Positions 1-8,425 of a stretch of 44,577 nt of DNA are shown here, piece after piece. Each line of letters starts with the position of its first letter. Positions within the stretch are counted from its first letter, which is position 1. The position numbers and the translations under genes are program-made. The notes under the pieces were generated by a model. It saw only the letters and a list, made by a program, of their open reading frames with translations, was not told where the DNA came from and ran no database searches. Location: NCBI RefSeq assembly GCF_001894825.1, contig NZ_BCWY01000077.1:1-44577 (forward strand), given 5' to 3'. This DNA is from Rhodococcus jostii NBRC 16295. GTDB lineage: Bacteria > Actinomycetota > Actinomycetes > Mycobacteriales > Mycobacteriaceae.

Positions 1-2058
1 GGGCGGTGTGGACGGGGTGCGGGTCGGCAGCCCGTTGCGGGTCGCCGGCTGCTGTCCGTTGTCCTTCCGCGGTGCGGGGGCCGCGGGCGCCGGGATGGCG
101 GTCCGGACCGGGGCCGCGGGGATCCTCCGCTGCGGTCCCGTGTCCTGACGGGCGGCCTGCGAGACGATCAGCGCATTCGGGATGTGGATGCTGACGGTCA
201 CACCCGGGTTCCGTGCGGTGTCGAACGTCGACCGGAGGCGCACGGTCAGACCGTGCCGCTTCGCGAGCCGGCTCACGACGAACAGACCCATGTGGCGCGC
301 GGTCTCGGGACCGACCTCACCACCCGAAGCCAGGCGCTCGTTGACGGCGCGCATGTCGTCGGCCGGGATGCCGATGCCACGGTCCGCGATCTCGAGCAGC
401 ACTCCTCCGTCCACTGCGCGGGCGAAGCTGAACGTCACCACCGTGTCGGGCGGCGAGGCGCGCAGCGAGTTGTCGACGAGTTCAGCGAGCAGGTGTACGA
501 CGTCGGTGACGACGGTGCCGCTGAGCGCACCCTCGGGGGTCGCGCCCATCTGCACGCGCTGGTAGTCCTCGACCTCGGAGATCGCCGCACGCAGCACGTC
601 GCCGAGCGGAATCGGCGCGGCCTGCGACCGGCGCACGCGGGTGCCGGCCAGAATCAGCAGGTTCTCACCGTTCCGCCGCATACGCGCAGCCAGGTGGTCG
701 AGGCGGAACAGGCTCTCGAGACGCTTCGGGTCCTTCTCCTCGAACTCGAGGTTCTCGATCAGGCCGAGCTGCTGGTCGACGAGCGACTTGCTTCGCCGCG
801 CGAGCGTTTCGAACATGTCGTTGATCTGCAGGCGGAGTTGCGCCTGCTCACCGGCGAGCTTGAGCGCCTGCCCGTGGATGTCGTCCACGGCGCGGGCGAG
901 CTGGCCGATCTCCTCGGAGGAGTGCACGGCCACCGGCTCGAACGACAGTGCCCGCGGATCGTCACTGGCCTTGATCTGCTCGATGGCGTCCGGCAGGTCG
1001 CGGCGGGCGGCCTTCAGCGCGCCGTACCGCAGGCGACGGATCGGACCGATCAGCGAACGGGACACGAGGAGCGCGAGAACGAGCGCGGCGAGCAGCGTTC
1101 CGAGGACGATCGCCGTGTCACGCAACGCGGCGGACCGGGTCTCGGCCGCGCGGACCTGCACGGTGGACGCGATGTCGTTCGCCGCCTCGCTGGTCAGTTC
1201 CTGGTAGACGTCACGGCTCGCGATGAGCGAGGAACGCAGCTGCAGAATCGGCAGCACCCCGCCGCGCGACGCGTCCGCGAGGCCCCGGTCGATGAGCGCG
1301 TTGCGGTCGGCGATGTTGTTTCTCAGCGTCTCGAGACGCGAATCGCCCTTCGGGTAGTACCGGTCGAGGACGTCGAGGAGGCTCGACTCGGCGCCGGCGG
1401 CCGCGACGACGGCCGACGTGGGAATGTCGCCCGTGCGGGCCTTCTCCCTGCCGTCGGGCCCGGCGTAGACGTCCTTCACGATCACGAGGCCCATGGCCTG
1501 TTCGAACAGACGACGCTGCGCCTGCCACGCATTGGTCAGCTGGTAGCCCTTGTCGACGACCTCGCTGTCCTCGATGGGCCGCACGATGTCGTCCACTTCG
1601 CGGATGAAGTCCGCGGCGAACGCGCGCTGACGTTCCGCGAGCAGGTCGGTGGCGACGCCCGGGGAATCCATCAGGTTCAGGAGGGCGCGGCCGTCCGAGA
1701 CGGTCTGGTTGATGGAACTCGCGACGGCGGGATCCAGCTCGGGGTTCCGGGCCTGTTCGGACACGTCGTTCATCAGGGATTCCGCGTCCTCGCGGTCCTG
1801 CTTGGTGAGGGTTCCCGAGGCGTAACCACTGGTCACGGTACCCATCGAGGCCTCGAGGGCCACGATGTCCGGGACGACGACGATCTGATCGGCCGCCTCG
1901 GTGAAGTGGACGGCGTTGCTCAGCTCGCCCTGCACACGGAGCCCGCCGAGCACCATGGCGACGGTGACGGGAACTGCGAGAACCGCGGTGACCTTCCACC
2001 GCAGGCCCCAACCCTCGATATCCCAGAACTTTGCCCGGGGCGGCGAATCGTCGCTCAT
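1..2058 (-). CDS. Nitrate/nitrite-sensing-type sensor histidine kinase (C-terminus off window)
   Basis: Membrane sensor kinase read on the minus strand; 686 codons without a stop, so the 3' end lies outside the window. ATG at 2058 is preceded by AAAGGAAG. Visible: a membrane segment at about residues 22-42, a long extracytoplasmic helical region resembling the NIT sensing domain, a second membrane segment near 305-325, a HAMP linker, a dimerisation region (FRLDHLAARMRRNGENLL), and a HATPase domain with N-box ELVDNSLRASPP, G1 DRGIGIP and a late GLFVVSRLAKRHG. The last residues visible are proline-rich. This architecture matches the sensor kinase (CvnA) of actinobacterial conservon operons, normally followed by roadblock, DUF742 and small GTPase genes; those would lie to the left and cannot be seen. 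The ligand is unknown. Confidence 0.85.
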   Translation of the reverse strand, partial: MSDDSPPRAKFWDIEGWGLRWKVTAVLAVPVTVAMVLGGLRVQGELSNAVHFTEAADQIVVVPDIVALEASMGTVTSGYASGTLTKQDREDAESLMNDVSEQARNPELDPAVASSINQTVSDGRALLNLMDSPGVATDLLAERQRAFAADFIREVDDIVRPIEDSEVVDKGYQLTNAWQAQRRLFEQAMGLVIVKDVYAGPDGREKARTGDIPTSAVVAAAGAESSLLDVLDRYYPKGDSRLETLRNNIADRNALIDRGLADASRGGVLPILQLRSSLIASRDVYQELTSEAANDIASTVQVRAAETRSAALRDTAIVLGTLLAALVLALLVSRSLIGPIRRLRYGALKAARRDLPDAIEQIKASDDPRALSFEPVAVHSSEEIGQLARAVDDIHGQALKLAGEQAQLRLQINDMFETLARRSKSLVDQQLGLIENLEFEEKDPKRLESLFRLDHLAARMRRNGENLLILAGTRVRRSQAAPIPLGDVLRAAISEVEDYQRVQMGATPEGALSGTVVTDVVHLLAELVDNSLRASPPDTVVTFSFARAVDGGVLLEIADRGIGIPADDMRAVNERLASGGEVGPETARHMGLFVVSRLAKRHGLTVRLRSTFDTARNPGVTVSIHIPNALIVSQAARQDTGPQRRIPAAPVRTAIPAPAAPAPRKDNGQQPATRNGLPTRTPSTPP

Positions 2059-2483
2059 CCCACGCTTCCTTTCCAACCAGTCATAGCTCGCCGATCTGTG
2101 CTCGTGACCACGCCCACGGCACGGCAGACGTACTGGCCGGGACGACACGCGTCGACAGAGGAAAGTGATCGATCAGTTGCGCTGCGAGCAGCGCTGCCCG
2201 ACGCACCGTTTTCCGAATGTAACGAGTTCATCACATCCCCATGGGGAACGTTCTTACCACAGAAATTCCCCGATCCTTACTTTCGAGTAACATGCGCACC
2301 ACTGATCCCATACGTCGCCGCCGGGGGGTCGATCAGCGGACCAGGCTACACAGAATCGCCGTTCACAGTCGAGGACGGATTCGTGCGCTCCCGGACCCGG
2401 ACATCCGCCGAGGACGGCTGCAGCCACCGGAGTCTTCCGACCACCGGTGGCTGCACGAATCCGTAATCTCTTGTGCCCGATAC
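2059..2483. other. Intergenic region between gyrB and the sensor kinase
   Basis: About 425 bp without a convincing gene. It should contain the sensor-kinase promoter on its left side and the gyrB transcription end on its right side, marked by nested inverted repeats at 2376-2463. Open frames crossing it in the plus direction are antisense shadows. gyrA, the usual gene after gyrB in actinobacteria, is not here. Confidence 0.6.
2376..2463 (-). terminator. Nested inverted repeats after gyrB, probable terminator
   Basis: An 11-bp perfect stem (GCAGCCACCGG at 2420-2430 with CCGGTGGCTGC at 2444-2454) sits just past the gyrB stop. An outer 11-bp pair (CGGATTCGTGC at 2376-2386 and GCACGAATCCG at 2453-2463) shares two bases with the inner right arm, so the two stems are mutually competing. 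There is no T tract, which is common for actinobacterial terminators. Confidence 0.55.
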
Positions 2484-4526
2484 CTAGACGTCCAGGAAGC
2501 GGACGTCCTTGGCGTTGCGGGTGATGAAGCTTCGCCGAGCCTCCACGTCCTCACCCATGAGGACGCTGAACAGCTCGTCGGCCGCGGCGGCGTCGTCGAG
2601 CGTCACCAGACGCAGGACGCGCACCGACGGATCCATCGTGGTCTCCCACAGTTCCTTGGCGTTCATCTCGCCGAGACCTTTGTAACGCTGGATGCCATCG
2701 TCCTTGTTGATCTTCTTGCCCGACTCGAGGCCGGCCTTGACCAGGGCGTCGCGCTCGCGATCGGAGTACGCGAAGTCCGGGTCGCTGCGCTGCCACTTCA
2801 GCTTGTACAGCGGCGGCTGCGCGAGGTAGACGTGCCCGTGCTCGACGAGCGGCCGCATGAACCGGAACAGCAGCGTGAGCAGCAGCGTTGCGATGTGCTG
2901 GCCGTCGACGTCGGCGTCGGCCATCAGCACGATCTTGTGGTACCGCAGCTTCGCGATGTCGAATTCGTCGTGGATGCCCGTGCCGAACGCCGTGATGATC
3001 GACTGCACTTCCGTGTTCTTGAGCACACGGTCGATGCGTGCCTTCTCGACGTTGATGATCTTTCCGCGCAGCGGCAGGATCGCCTGGTACATCGAGTCGC
3101 GGCCGGACTTGGCGGAGCCGCCTGCGGAGTCGCCCTCCACGATGTAGATCTCGGACTTGCTCGGGTCGTTGGACCGGCAGTCGGCGAGCTTGCCCGGCAG
3201 ACCGCCGAGGTCCGTGGCGCTCTTGCGGCGCACCAGTTCGCGGGCCTTGCGGGCGGCGACGCGGGCCTGCGCCGACGACACCGCCTTGTTCACGATGGTC
3301 TTCGCGTCGGCCGGGTTCGCCTCGAACCAGTGCGACAGATGCTCATTGCTCGCCTTCTGGACGAACGACCGGACCTCGGTGTTGCCGAGCTTCGTCTTCG
3401 TCTGACCCTCGAACTGCGGTTCACCAACCTTCACCGAGAGGATCGCGGCGAGACCCTCACGGATGTCGTCACCGGTGAGCTTCGGGTCCTTCTCCTTGAG
3501 TAGTTTCTTGTCCAGCGCGTACTTGTTTACCGTCGCCGTCAGAGCGGAACGGAAGCCCTCTTCGTGGGTGCCGCCCTCGTGGGTGTTGATGGTGTTCGCG
3601 AACGTGTGGACCGACTCCGAGTAGCCGGAGTTCCACTGCATCGCGATCTCGAGTTCGTGGCCGGTTCCCTTCGCGGTGAAACCGACGACCGAGTTGTGGA
3701 TCGGCTGCTTCGTGCGGTTGATGTGCCGCACGTAGTCCTCGAGGCCGCCCGGGTAGTGGTAGACGCGGGTCTTCACCTTGTGCACGGCCGGCGCCTCCGC
3801 CTCGGCGGACTCGTCCTCGGCGGTTTTCGGAGCGTCCGCGACCTGGCTGACGACCTCTTCGGTGACCTCGGCGTCGCTGACGCGTTCGTCGGTGAGGGTG
3901 ATCGTGAGGCCCTTGTTGAGGAAGGCCATCTCCTGGAGGCGGCGCGCGACCGTCTCGAAGCTGTAGACCGTCGTCTCGAAGATGTTCGGATCGGCCCAGA
4001 AAGTGACCGTCGTTCCCGTTTCCTTGGTGGGCTCACCCTTGACGAGTTCACCCGGCTTGGAGTCGGTGTAGGTCTGGGTCCAGCGGAAGCCGTCGCGCTT
4101 GATGTCGACGTCCAGCCTTGTGGACAGCGCATTGACGACGGAAATGCCGACGCCGTGCAGACCGCCGGAGACTGCGTAGGAGTCGGAGTCGAACTTGCCG
4201 CCGGCGTGCAGCTGGGTGAGGACGACCTCGACGGTGGGGACACCGGAGGCGTGCATGCCGACGGGGATGCCTCGACCGTCGTCGACGACCCGGACGCCAC
4301 CGTCTTCGAGAAGCGTGATCTCGACCTTACTGGCGTAGCCGGCCATGGCCTCGTCGACGGAGTTGTCGACGACTTCCCAGATCAGGTGGTGGAGGCCGCG
4401 TTCACCGGTGGAACCGATGTACATACCCGGTCGCTTACGAACGGCTTCGAGTCCCTCGAGGACGGTGATGGAAGAAGCGCCGTAGTCCTTGCTGGAGGTG
4501 CTTTTGTCTGACTTCTGGGCAGCCAC
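2484..4526 (-). CDS. gyrB: DNA gyrase subunit B
   Basis: ATPase subunit of DNA gyrase; with GyrA it introduces negative supercoils. 680 residues from a GTG at 4526, chosen because the product then starts VAAQKSD as in mycobacterial GyrB and AGGAG lies upstream; the frame stays open to 4574. The GHKL ATPase domain shows E51/N55 in EVVDNSVDEA, DDGRGIP near 82-88 and GLHGVGISVVNALS. The TOPRIM domain shows EGDSAGGSAKSGRD and DADVDGQH metal-binding acidic residues. It ends in the conserved ITRNAKDVRFLDV. Length is normal. Unusually, the gene downstream in the same direction is a sensor kinase rather than gyrA, and a three-gene cassette separates gyrB from the recF block upstream. Confidence 0.98.
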   Translation of the reverse strand: MAAQKSDKSTSSKDYGASSITVLEGLEAVRKRPGMYIGSTGERGLHHLIWEVVDNSVDEAMAGYASKVEITLLEDGGVRVVDDGRGIPVGMHASGVPTVEVVLTQLHAGGKFDSDSYAVSGGLHGVGISVVNALSTRLDVDIKRDGFRWTQTYTDSKPGELVKGEPTKETGTTVTFWADPNIFETTVYSFETVARRLQEMAFLNKGLTITLTDERVSDAEVTEEVVSQVADAPKTAEDESAEAEAPAVHKVKTRVYHYPGGLEDYVRHINRTKQPIHNSVVGFTAKGTGHELEIAMQWNSGYSESVHTFANTINTHEGGTHEEGFRSALTATVNKYALDKKLLKEKDPKLTGDDIREGLAAILSVKVGEPQFEGQTKTKLGNTEVRSFVQKASNEHLSHWFEANPADAKTIVNKAVSSAQARVAARKARELVRRKSATDLGGLPGKLADCRSNDPSKSEIYIVEGDSAGGSAKSGRDSMYQAILPLRGKIINVEKARIDRVLKNTEVQSIITAFGTGIHDEFDIAKLRYHKIVLMADADVDGQHIATLLLTLLFRFMRPLVEHGHVYLAQPPLYKLKWQRSDPDFAYSDRERDALVKAGLESGKKINKDDGIQRYKGLGEMNAKELWETTMDPSVRVLRLVTLDDAAAADELFSVLMGEDVEARRSFITRNAKDVRFLDV

Positions 4527-4723
4527 GGGTGGGTAGCTCTCCTTCTCCGTCCAATGCCCGACGCAGGCGCCCACCGCCCTGGTCGGGCACGCGGGAGACG
4601 AGAATCGGGAATCTTGCCGCTAGTTACCTCGGCCATCTTACTGGTACGTCAGCGCCAGGAGCGGGCTATGACACCCCTGAGCGCCCCGTAGACGAATTTT
4701 CAGGGCGTCTCGGGAGTGAAAAC

Positions 4724-5662
4724 CTAGGCTGAGGCGCTCTCGGACGGGCCGTCGGAGAGATCTGCCACCCGCCGGTCCTCGATGTCCAGCACGAACTCCG
4801 CCGCGAGTTGCGCGATGTCCTCGGCATGGGAAATCGGCGACCAGTGCCCGGCGTCGACCTCGCGACGCCGCAGGTCGGGCGCCCACTTCTCGGTGTCCTC
4901 GTACCCGACGGACCGCACCGCTTTGTCCTTCTTGTTCAGGATCAGCTGCACGGGGACGTCGGTGTAGCGCTCGCGTGGCCTCCGCAGACTCGTCCGGATG
5001 TTGGCACGGTACAGCTTGAGACCGTTGACCATGTCGTCCGCCAGCGTCGGCGCCGGGCGCACCAGCGACGGGTCGAGGCGGTCGAAGAACTTCAGGAACG
5101 CCGGCCAGTGCCGGGAGAACCACAGCCGGAGCGGCAGCGTCGCGAGGCCGGGGATCTGGAAGAGAACGGTGTACCCCGACGCCACGGCCTGGACGAGGGG
5201 CCCACCGAAGCTGCGGTCCGCGAAACGACGGCGCATCCACTTGCCGAGATGATCGAGGTTGGGCCCGGAGACCGAGGTGAACGACGCGATGCGTGTGCGG
5301 GCCCCCGGCTCGCAGACCGCCTCCCACGCCTCCACCGACCCCCAGTCGTGGGCGAGCACGTGCACCGGTTCACCCGGGCTCACGGCGTCGATCACCGCGA
5401 ACAGGTCGCTCGCCAGCTCGGACAGTCGGTAATCCTCCACCCGCACCGGGACCGTGCTCCGGCCCGCGCCGCGACTGTCGTAGCTGACCACCCGGAACCG
5501 CTCCGTCAGGAACGGCACCACCCGGCTCCACAGGTCGTGGGTGTCGGGCCAGCCGTGCACCAGCACGATCGTCTCCCCGGCAGGGTTGCCTTCCTCGAAT
5601 ACGGCGAGATCGACGGAACCGTTGGTGATCCGCCGGGCGGTACCGGATGTGGATGGAGTCAT
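4724..5662 (-). CDS. EphD-like alpha/beta hydrolase (epoxide hydrolase family)
   Basis: 312-residue alpha/beta-hydrolase. Features: oxyanion-hole motif HGWPDTHDLW, a nucleophile elbow HDWGS in which Asp (not Ser) is the nucleophile, as in epoxide hydrolases and haloalkane dehalogenases, and a late catalytic His in AGHWSPISH. The sequence resembles the N-terminal half of mycobacterial EphD (HVLAHDWGS, SFTSVSGPN, DVPVQLI), but the short-chain dehydrogenase half of EphD is absent: the protein ends soon after the hydrolase fold with an acidic Ser-rich tail. ATG at 5662 has AGAGGA upstream. It lies 43 bp after the ferredoxin reductase gene and probably shares its transcript. Substrate unknown; a lipid epoxide or ester is plausible. 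Confidence 0.85.
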   Translation of the reverse strand: MTPSTSGTARRITNGSVDLAVFEEGNPAGETIVLVHGWPDTHDLWSRVVPFLTERFRVVSYDSRGAGRSTVPVRVEDYRLSELASDLFAVIDAVSPGEPVHVLAHDWGSVEAWEAVCEPGARTRIASFTSVSGPNLDHLGKWMRRRFADRSFGGPLVQAVASGYTVLFQIPGLATLPLRLWFSRHWPAFLKFFDRLDPSLVRPAPTLADDMVNGLKLYRANIRTSLRRPRERYTDVPVQLILNKKDKAVRSVGYEDTEKWAPDLRRREVDAGHWSPISHAEDIAQLAAEFVLDIEDRRVADLSDGPSESASA

Positions 5663-5705
5663 GGGTGTCCTCTGGTCGTCGGTCGGGTTCGGGAATCGAG
5701 GGGAA

Positions 5706-6824
5706 CTACAGGTCGAGCACGAGACGGCCGCTGTCGGCGCGGGACACGCAGATCAGCATCTCGTTCTCCTGCTCGGCGTCGGTGAGCCGCGTCTCGCGGT
5801 GATCCGGGGTGCCGGACAGCACCTTCACCCGGCAGGTACCGCAGAAACCCTGTTGGCACGAATACCCCACTCCGGGCATCGTCTTCCGGATCGCCGTCAG
5901 GGCGGATTCGTCAGCGGGCACGGTGAGCACCTCCCCCGTGCTCACGAGCTGCACCTCGAACTCGGTGCCGCCGAGAACCGGCGGCGCCCCGAATCGTTCG
6001 AAATGCAATGCGGTGGCTGGGCTTCCGGGGAATCCGCTGCGTACCGACTCGAGCATCGGCGTCGGACCGCAGCAGTAGACGGCGCCGCCCGCCACGGCAC
6101 GCTCCAGCAACTCGTCGGCGGTCGGGAGTCCGAACTCGTCGTCGGGCCGGATGAAAACCCGTGACGCATCGAATGTTTCGATCTCGTCGAGGAACGGCAT
6201 CAACTCCCGGGACCGGCCGGAGTACACGAACTGCCAGTCCATCCCGAGTTCGCGGGCTGCCCGGACCATCGCCAGAATCGGGGTGATGCCGATGCCGCCG
6301 GCGACGAAGAGGGCACTCCCCTCGCCCACGAACGGAAATCCGTTGCGGGGGCCGCGAACCGTCACCGGCGTTCCCGGCTCGAGGGCGTGCATCTCGAGGG
6401 ATCCGCCGCCGCCGTCCGGGATGCGCCGCACGGCGACGCTGTAGCCCGTGCGATCGGACGGGTCGCCGCAGAGGGAGTACTGCCGTCGCAGCCCCGACGG
6501 CAGGTGGAAGTCGAGGTGCGAACCCGGCTGCCACGCAGGCAGTTCCGCTCCGTCCTCCGCCTCGAATCGCAGCTGCACGACGTTCTCGTCCAATGCGACG
6601 ACGTCGCGTTGGGAGACAACCATTCTCATCGCTATGTCGGGGTTGTGCCCGGCGACGACGGGGTCGTAGTCGTACGCGGTGAGAACCCGGAGATACTTGG
6701 CGGCGACGGCCTCGGTGATGCGCATCGCACGATCCGGGCGCGGCCGCCCCTTGATGTCCGGGGGAGCGTCGTAGCGGGGCAGTCCCTGCCCGGTGAGCAC
6801 CTCCCGCACCTGCGACAGATTCAC
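5706..6824 (-). CDS. Ferredoxin/flavin oxidoreductase with C-terminal 2Fe-2S domain
   Basis: Electron-transfer protein of 372 residues that would move electrons from NAD(P)H through a flavin to a 2Fe-2S cluster and on to an oxygenase. An FAD-binding motif RQYSLCGDPSD is followed by the nucleotide-binding segment GGIGITPILAM and a C-terminal plant-type ferredoxin domain with C323, C328, C331 and C359. This order (reductase then ferredoxin) is that of phthalate-dioxygenase-reductase-like proteins. GTG at 6824 overlaps the stop of the upstream gene in a GTGA, which fixes the start and indicates translational coupling; the frame continues open to 7556 but upstream it only shadows the neighbouring gene. 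The obvious partner is the ferritin-like protein encoded just before it. Confidence 0.9.
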   Translation of the reverse strand: MNLSQVREVLTGQGLPRYDAPPDIKGRPRPDRAMRITEAVAAKYLRVLTAYDYDPVVAGHNPDIAMRMVVSQRDVVALDENVVQLRFEAEDGAELPAWQPGSHLDFHLPSGLRRQYSLCGDPSDRTGYSVAVRRIPDGGGGSLEMHALEPGTPVTVRGPRNGFPFVGEGSALFVAGGIGITPILAMVRAARELGMDWQFVYSGRSRELMPFLDEIETFDASRVFIRPDDEFGLPTADELLERAVAGGAVYCCGPTPMLESVRSGFPGSPATALHFERFGAPPVLGGTEFEVQLVSTGEVLTVPADESALTAIRKTMPGVGYSCQQGFCGTCRVKVLSGTPDHRETRLTDAEQENEMLICVSRADSGRLVLDL

Positions 6825-7735
6825 CGCTCCGCCGCCTGGGCCGCCGGCGAGGACGCCAGGTACTTCACGGCCTGCGCCGTCGAGCCCTCGTTGCTCGGGT
6901 GGTATGAGCGCGTGAAATACGTGGACATCCGCTTCGCGAGCTCGCGGGCGGTCGGCAGGGTGCCGCGTTTTCCGGCCGCGAAGAAGTCGGTCAGATGCGG
7001 CTTGCGCCGATGCGCCGACCATTGGGCGAGCTCGGGATCGTTCCGCATGAGGAACCGGGTGCCGCGCACCCACAGCCACACGATGACCGGGGTCACGATC
7101 ACCTGGGTGCGGATCCGCCGGGACTCGCGCTTGTCGAAGTACCGCATGACGTCGTAGGCGACGGACCGGTGTTCCACCTCCTCGGCGCCGTGCCAGCGCA
7201 GCAGGTCGAGCATCGTCGGATGCATCCCGGCCCGGTCGAGGCCGTCGGCGTTGAGTACCCAGTCGCCGAGGAACGCGGTGATGTGCTCGATCGCGGCGAT
7301 GACCGCAAGCCGCTCGATCAGGTAGTTCTTCTCCCGCAGGCCGGTCAGCGGTCGCGGTCCGAGGATCTTGGAGAACGTCCATCCCATCTGCTCGGTGAAG
7401 GGCGTCGGGTCGAGACCCTTCTCCTTCAGATGCACCAGCACACCGGTATGGGCGTTGGAGTGCATCGCCTCCTGGCCGATGAAGCCGACGACGTCGTCGC
7501 GGAGCTGCTCGTCCTCGATCAGCGGCAGGGCCTCCTTGAACGTCTCGACGAACCACTCCTCGCCCGCGGGCAGGAGAAGGTGCAGGACGTTGAGGACGTG
7601 CGTGCTGAACGGGTCGCCCGGGATCCAGTGCATCGGCAGGTTCGACCAGTCGAACTCGACGTTCCTGGCCTGCAACAGGATGTGATCGGGCTCGGGGATC
7701 GCATTCCGGTTCCGGGGTGCAGTGGGGGCGGACAT
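6821..7735 (-). CDS. Predicted metal-dependent hydrolase (Metal_hydrol family), possible diiron oxygenase
   Basis: 304-residue member of the family annotated as predicted metal-dependent hydrolase (PF10118/COG3687). It is helix-rich and carries paired Glu/His motifs (GQEAMHSNAH near the middle, IEHITAF, and EEVEHRSVAYD) resembling the ligands of ferritin-like diiron proteins. ATG at 7735 was chosen because AAGGAG lies 7 bases upstream; the open frame to 7786 lacks such a site. The next gene overlaps by four bases and encodes a ferredoxin reductase, so an oxygenase/desaturase role needing electrons is more attractive than simple hydrolysis. That role is inference; the family has no firmly known reaction as far as I know. 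Confidence 0.8.
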   Translation of the reverse strand: MSAPTAPRNRNAIPEPDHILLQARNVEFDWSNLPMHWIPGDPFSTHVLNVLHLLLPAGEEWFVETFKEALPLIEDEQLRDDVVGFIGQEAMHSNAHTGVLVHLKEKGLDPTPFTEQMGWTFSKILGPRPLTGLREKNYLIERLAVIAAIEHITAFLGDWVLNADGLDRAGMHPTMLDLLRWHGAEEVEHRSVAYDVMRYFDKRESRRIRTQVIVTPVIVWLWVRGTRFLMRNDPELAQWSAHRRKPHLTDFFAAGKRGTLPTARELAKRMSTYFTRSYHPSNEGSTAQAVKYLASSPAAQAAER

Positions 7736-7861
7736 CTCATTACTCCTTCGTGCCGGCCGCTGCGCCACGACGAAGGCCTGTGGCACAGTTCACTCGAACA
7801 ACTTGGAGTAACTGTAACACCGAGTAATAGACAAAACTAGGAACCGAACGACCGCTCCGGC

Positions 7862-8425
7862 TTACCCGTAGGTGTCCCGGGGGCCGCGCCCACGGATGTG
7901 CCGTTCCCCTTTTCGCCAGCTCGGAGCGGTCGGACCGGTGATCCGCAACGACTTCACCACGCCGTTACCGACCGCCGCGGCGATCTTCGCGAGAATCTGC
8001 GACTGCATCATCCGAAGCTGCGTCGCCCAGGCCGTCGACTCCGCTGAGACGCTCAGAATCCCGTCCCGCAGCCCGGTCGGTTCGGCGTGCGCGGCGATGT
8101 CCTCGCCGACCACCTGCACCCACCGACCCAGGACCGTGCCCTCCGACACCTTGGGAGACCAGCCCCGCTGTTTCGCGAGCGCGCTCGTCAGCGCGCCGAA
8201 CGGCTGGGGATCACGGTCGTCGGGGCCGGGACCGGACCATCCCCGACGACGCCGGGCACGCAGCGCCCGGACGCCGGTGCCGGACCGGCGGCCCTGCCCG
8301 ACGGACTTTCCGCTCGCCTTCGCGGCGGCGCGCGCCTCCTCGAGGGCACGACGGGCGAGGTCGATCCCCTTCACTTCGGGTTCGGGTGTGCCCGCGGGTG
8401 CGGTGGGTTCTGAATCATCCGTCAC
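7862..8425 (-). CDS. DUF721/DciA-family protein
   Basis: 187-residue DUF721 protein, the usual neighbour of recF in actinobacteria and the same length as its mycobacterial counterpart. Conserved stretches: RRSWSGPGPD-like segment (RRGWSGPGPDDRDPQPFG), AESTAWATQLRMMQ and the C-terminal SWRKGERHIRGRGPRDTYG. The DUF721 family includes DciA, the replicative-helicase operator/loader of many bacteria lacking DnaC, so a role in loading DnaB near oriC is expected but not shown here. GTG at 8425 lies inside the end of recF (11-bp overlap), so the genes are cotranscribed. The frame remains open to 8524 but the upstream part is recF shadow. Confidence 0.9.
   Translation of the reverse strand: MTDDSEPTAPAGTPEPEVKGIDLARRALEEARAAAKASGKSVGQGRRSGTGVRALRARRRRGWSGPGPDDRDPQPFGALTSALAKQRGWSPKVSEGTVLGRWVQVVGEDIAAHAEPTGLRDGILSVSAESTAWATQLRMMQSQILAKIAAAVGNGVVKSLRITGPTAPSWRKGERHIRGRGPRDTYG

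Noticed and set aside
184..2466. Long plus-strand open frame of about 760 codons
   Set aside because: It is antisense to the sensor kinase, has biased Arg/Val/Asp shadow composition and no recognisable domain.
6825..7556. N-terminal extension of the ferredoxin reductase frame
   Set aside because: It overlaps the ferritin-like gene in another frame and lacks family similarity; the GTGA overlap gives a better start.
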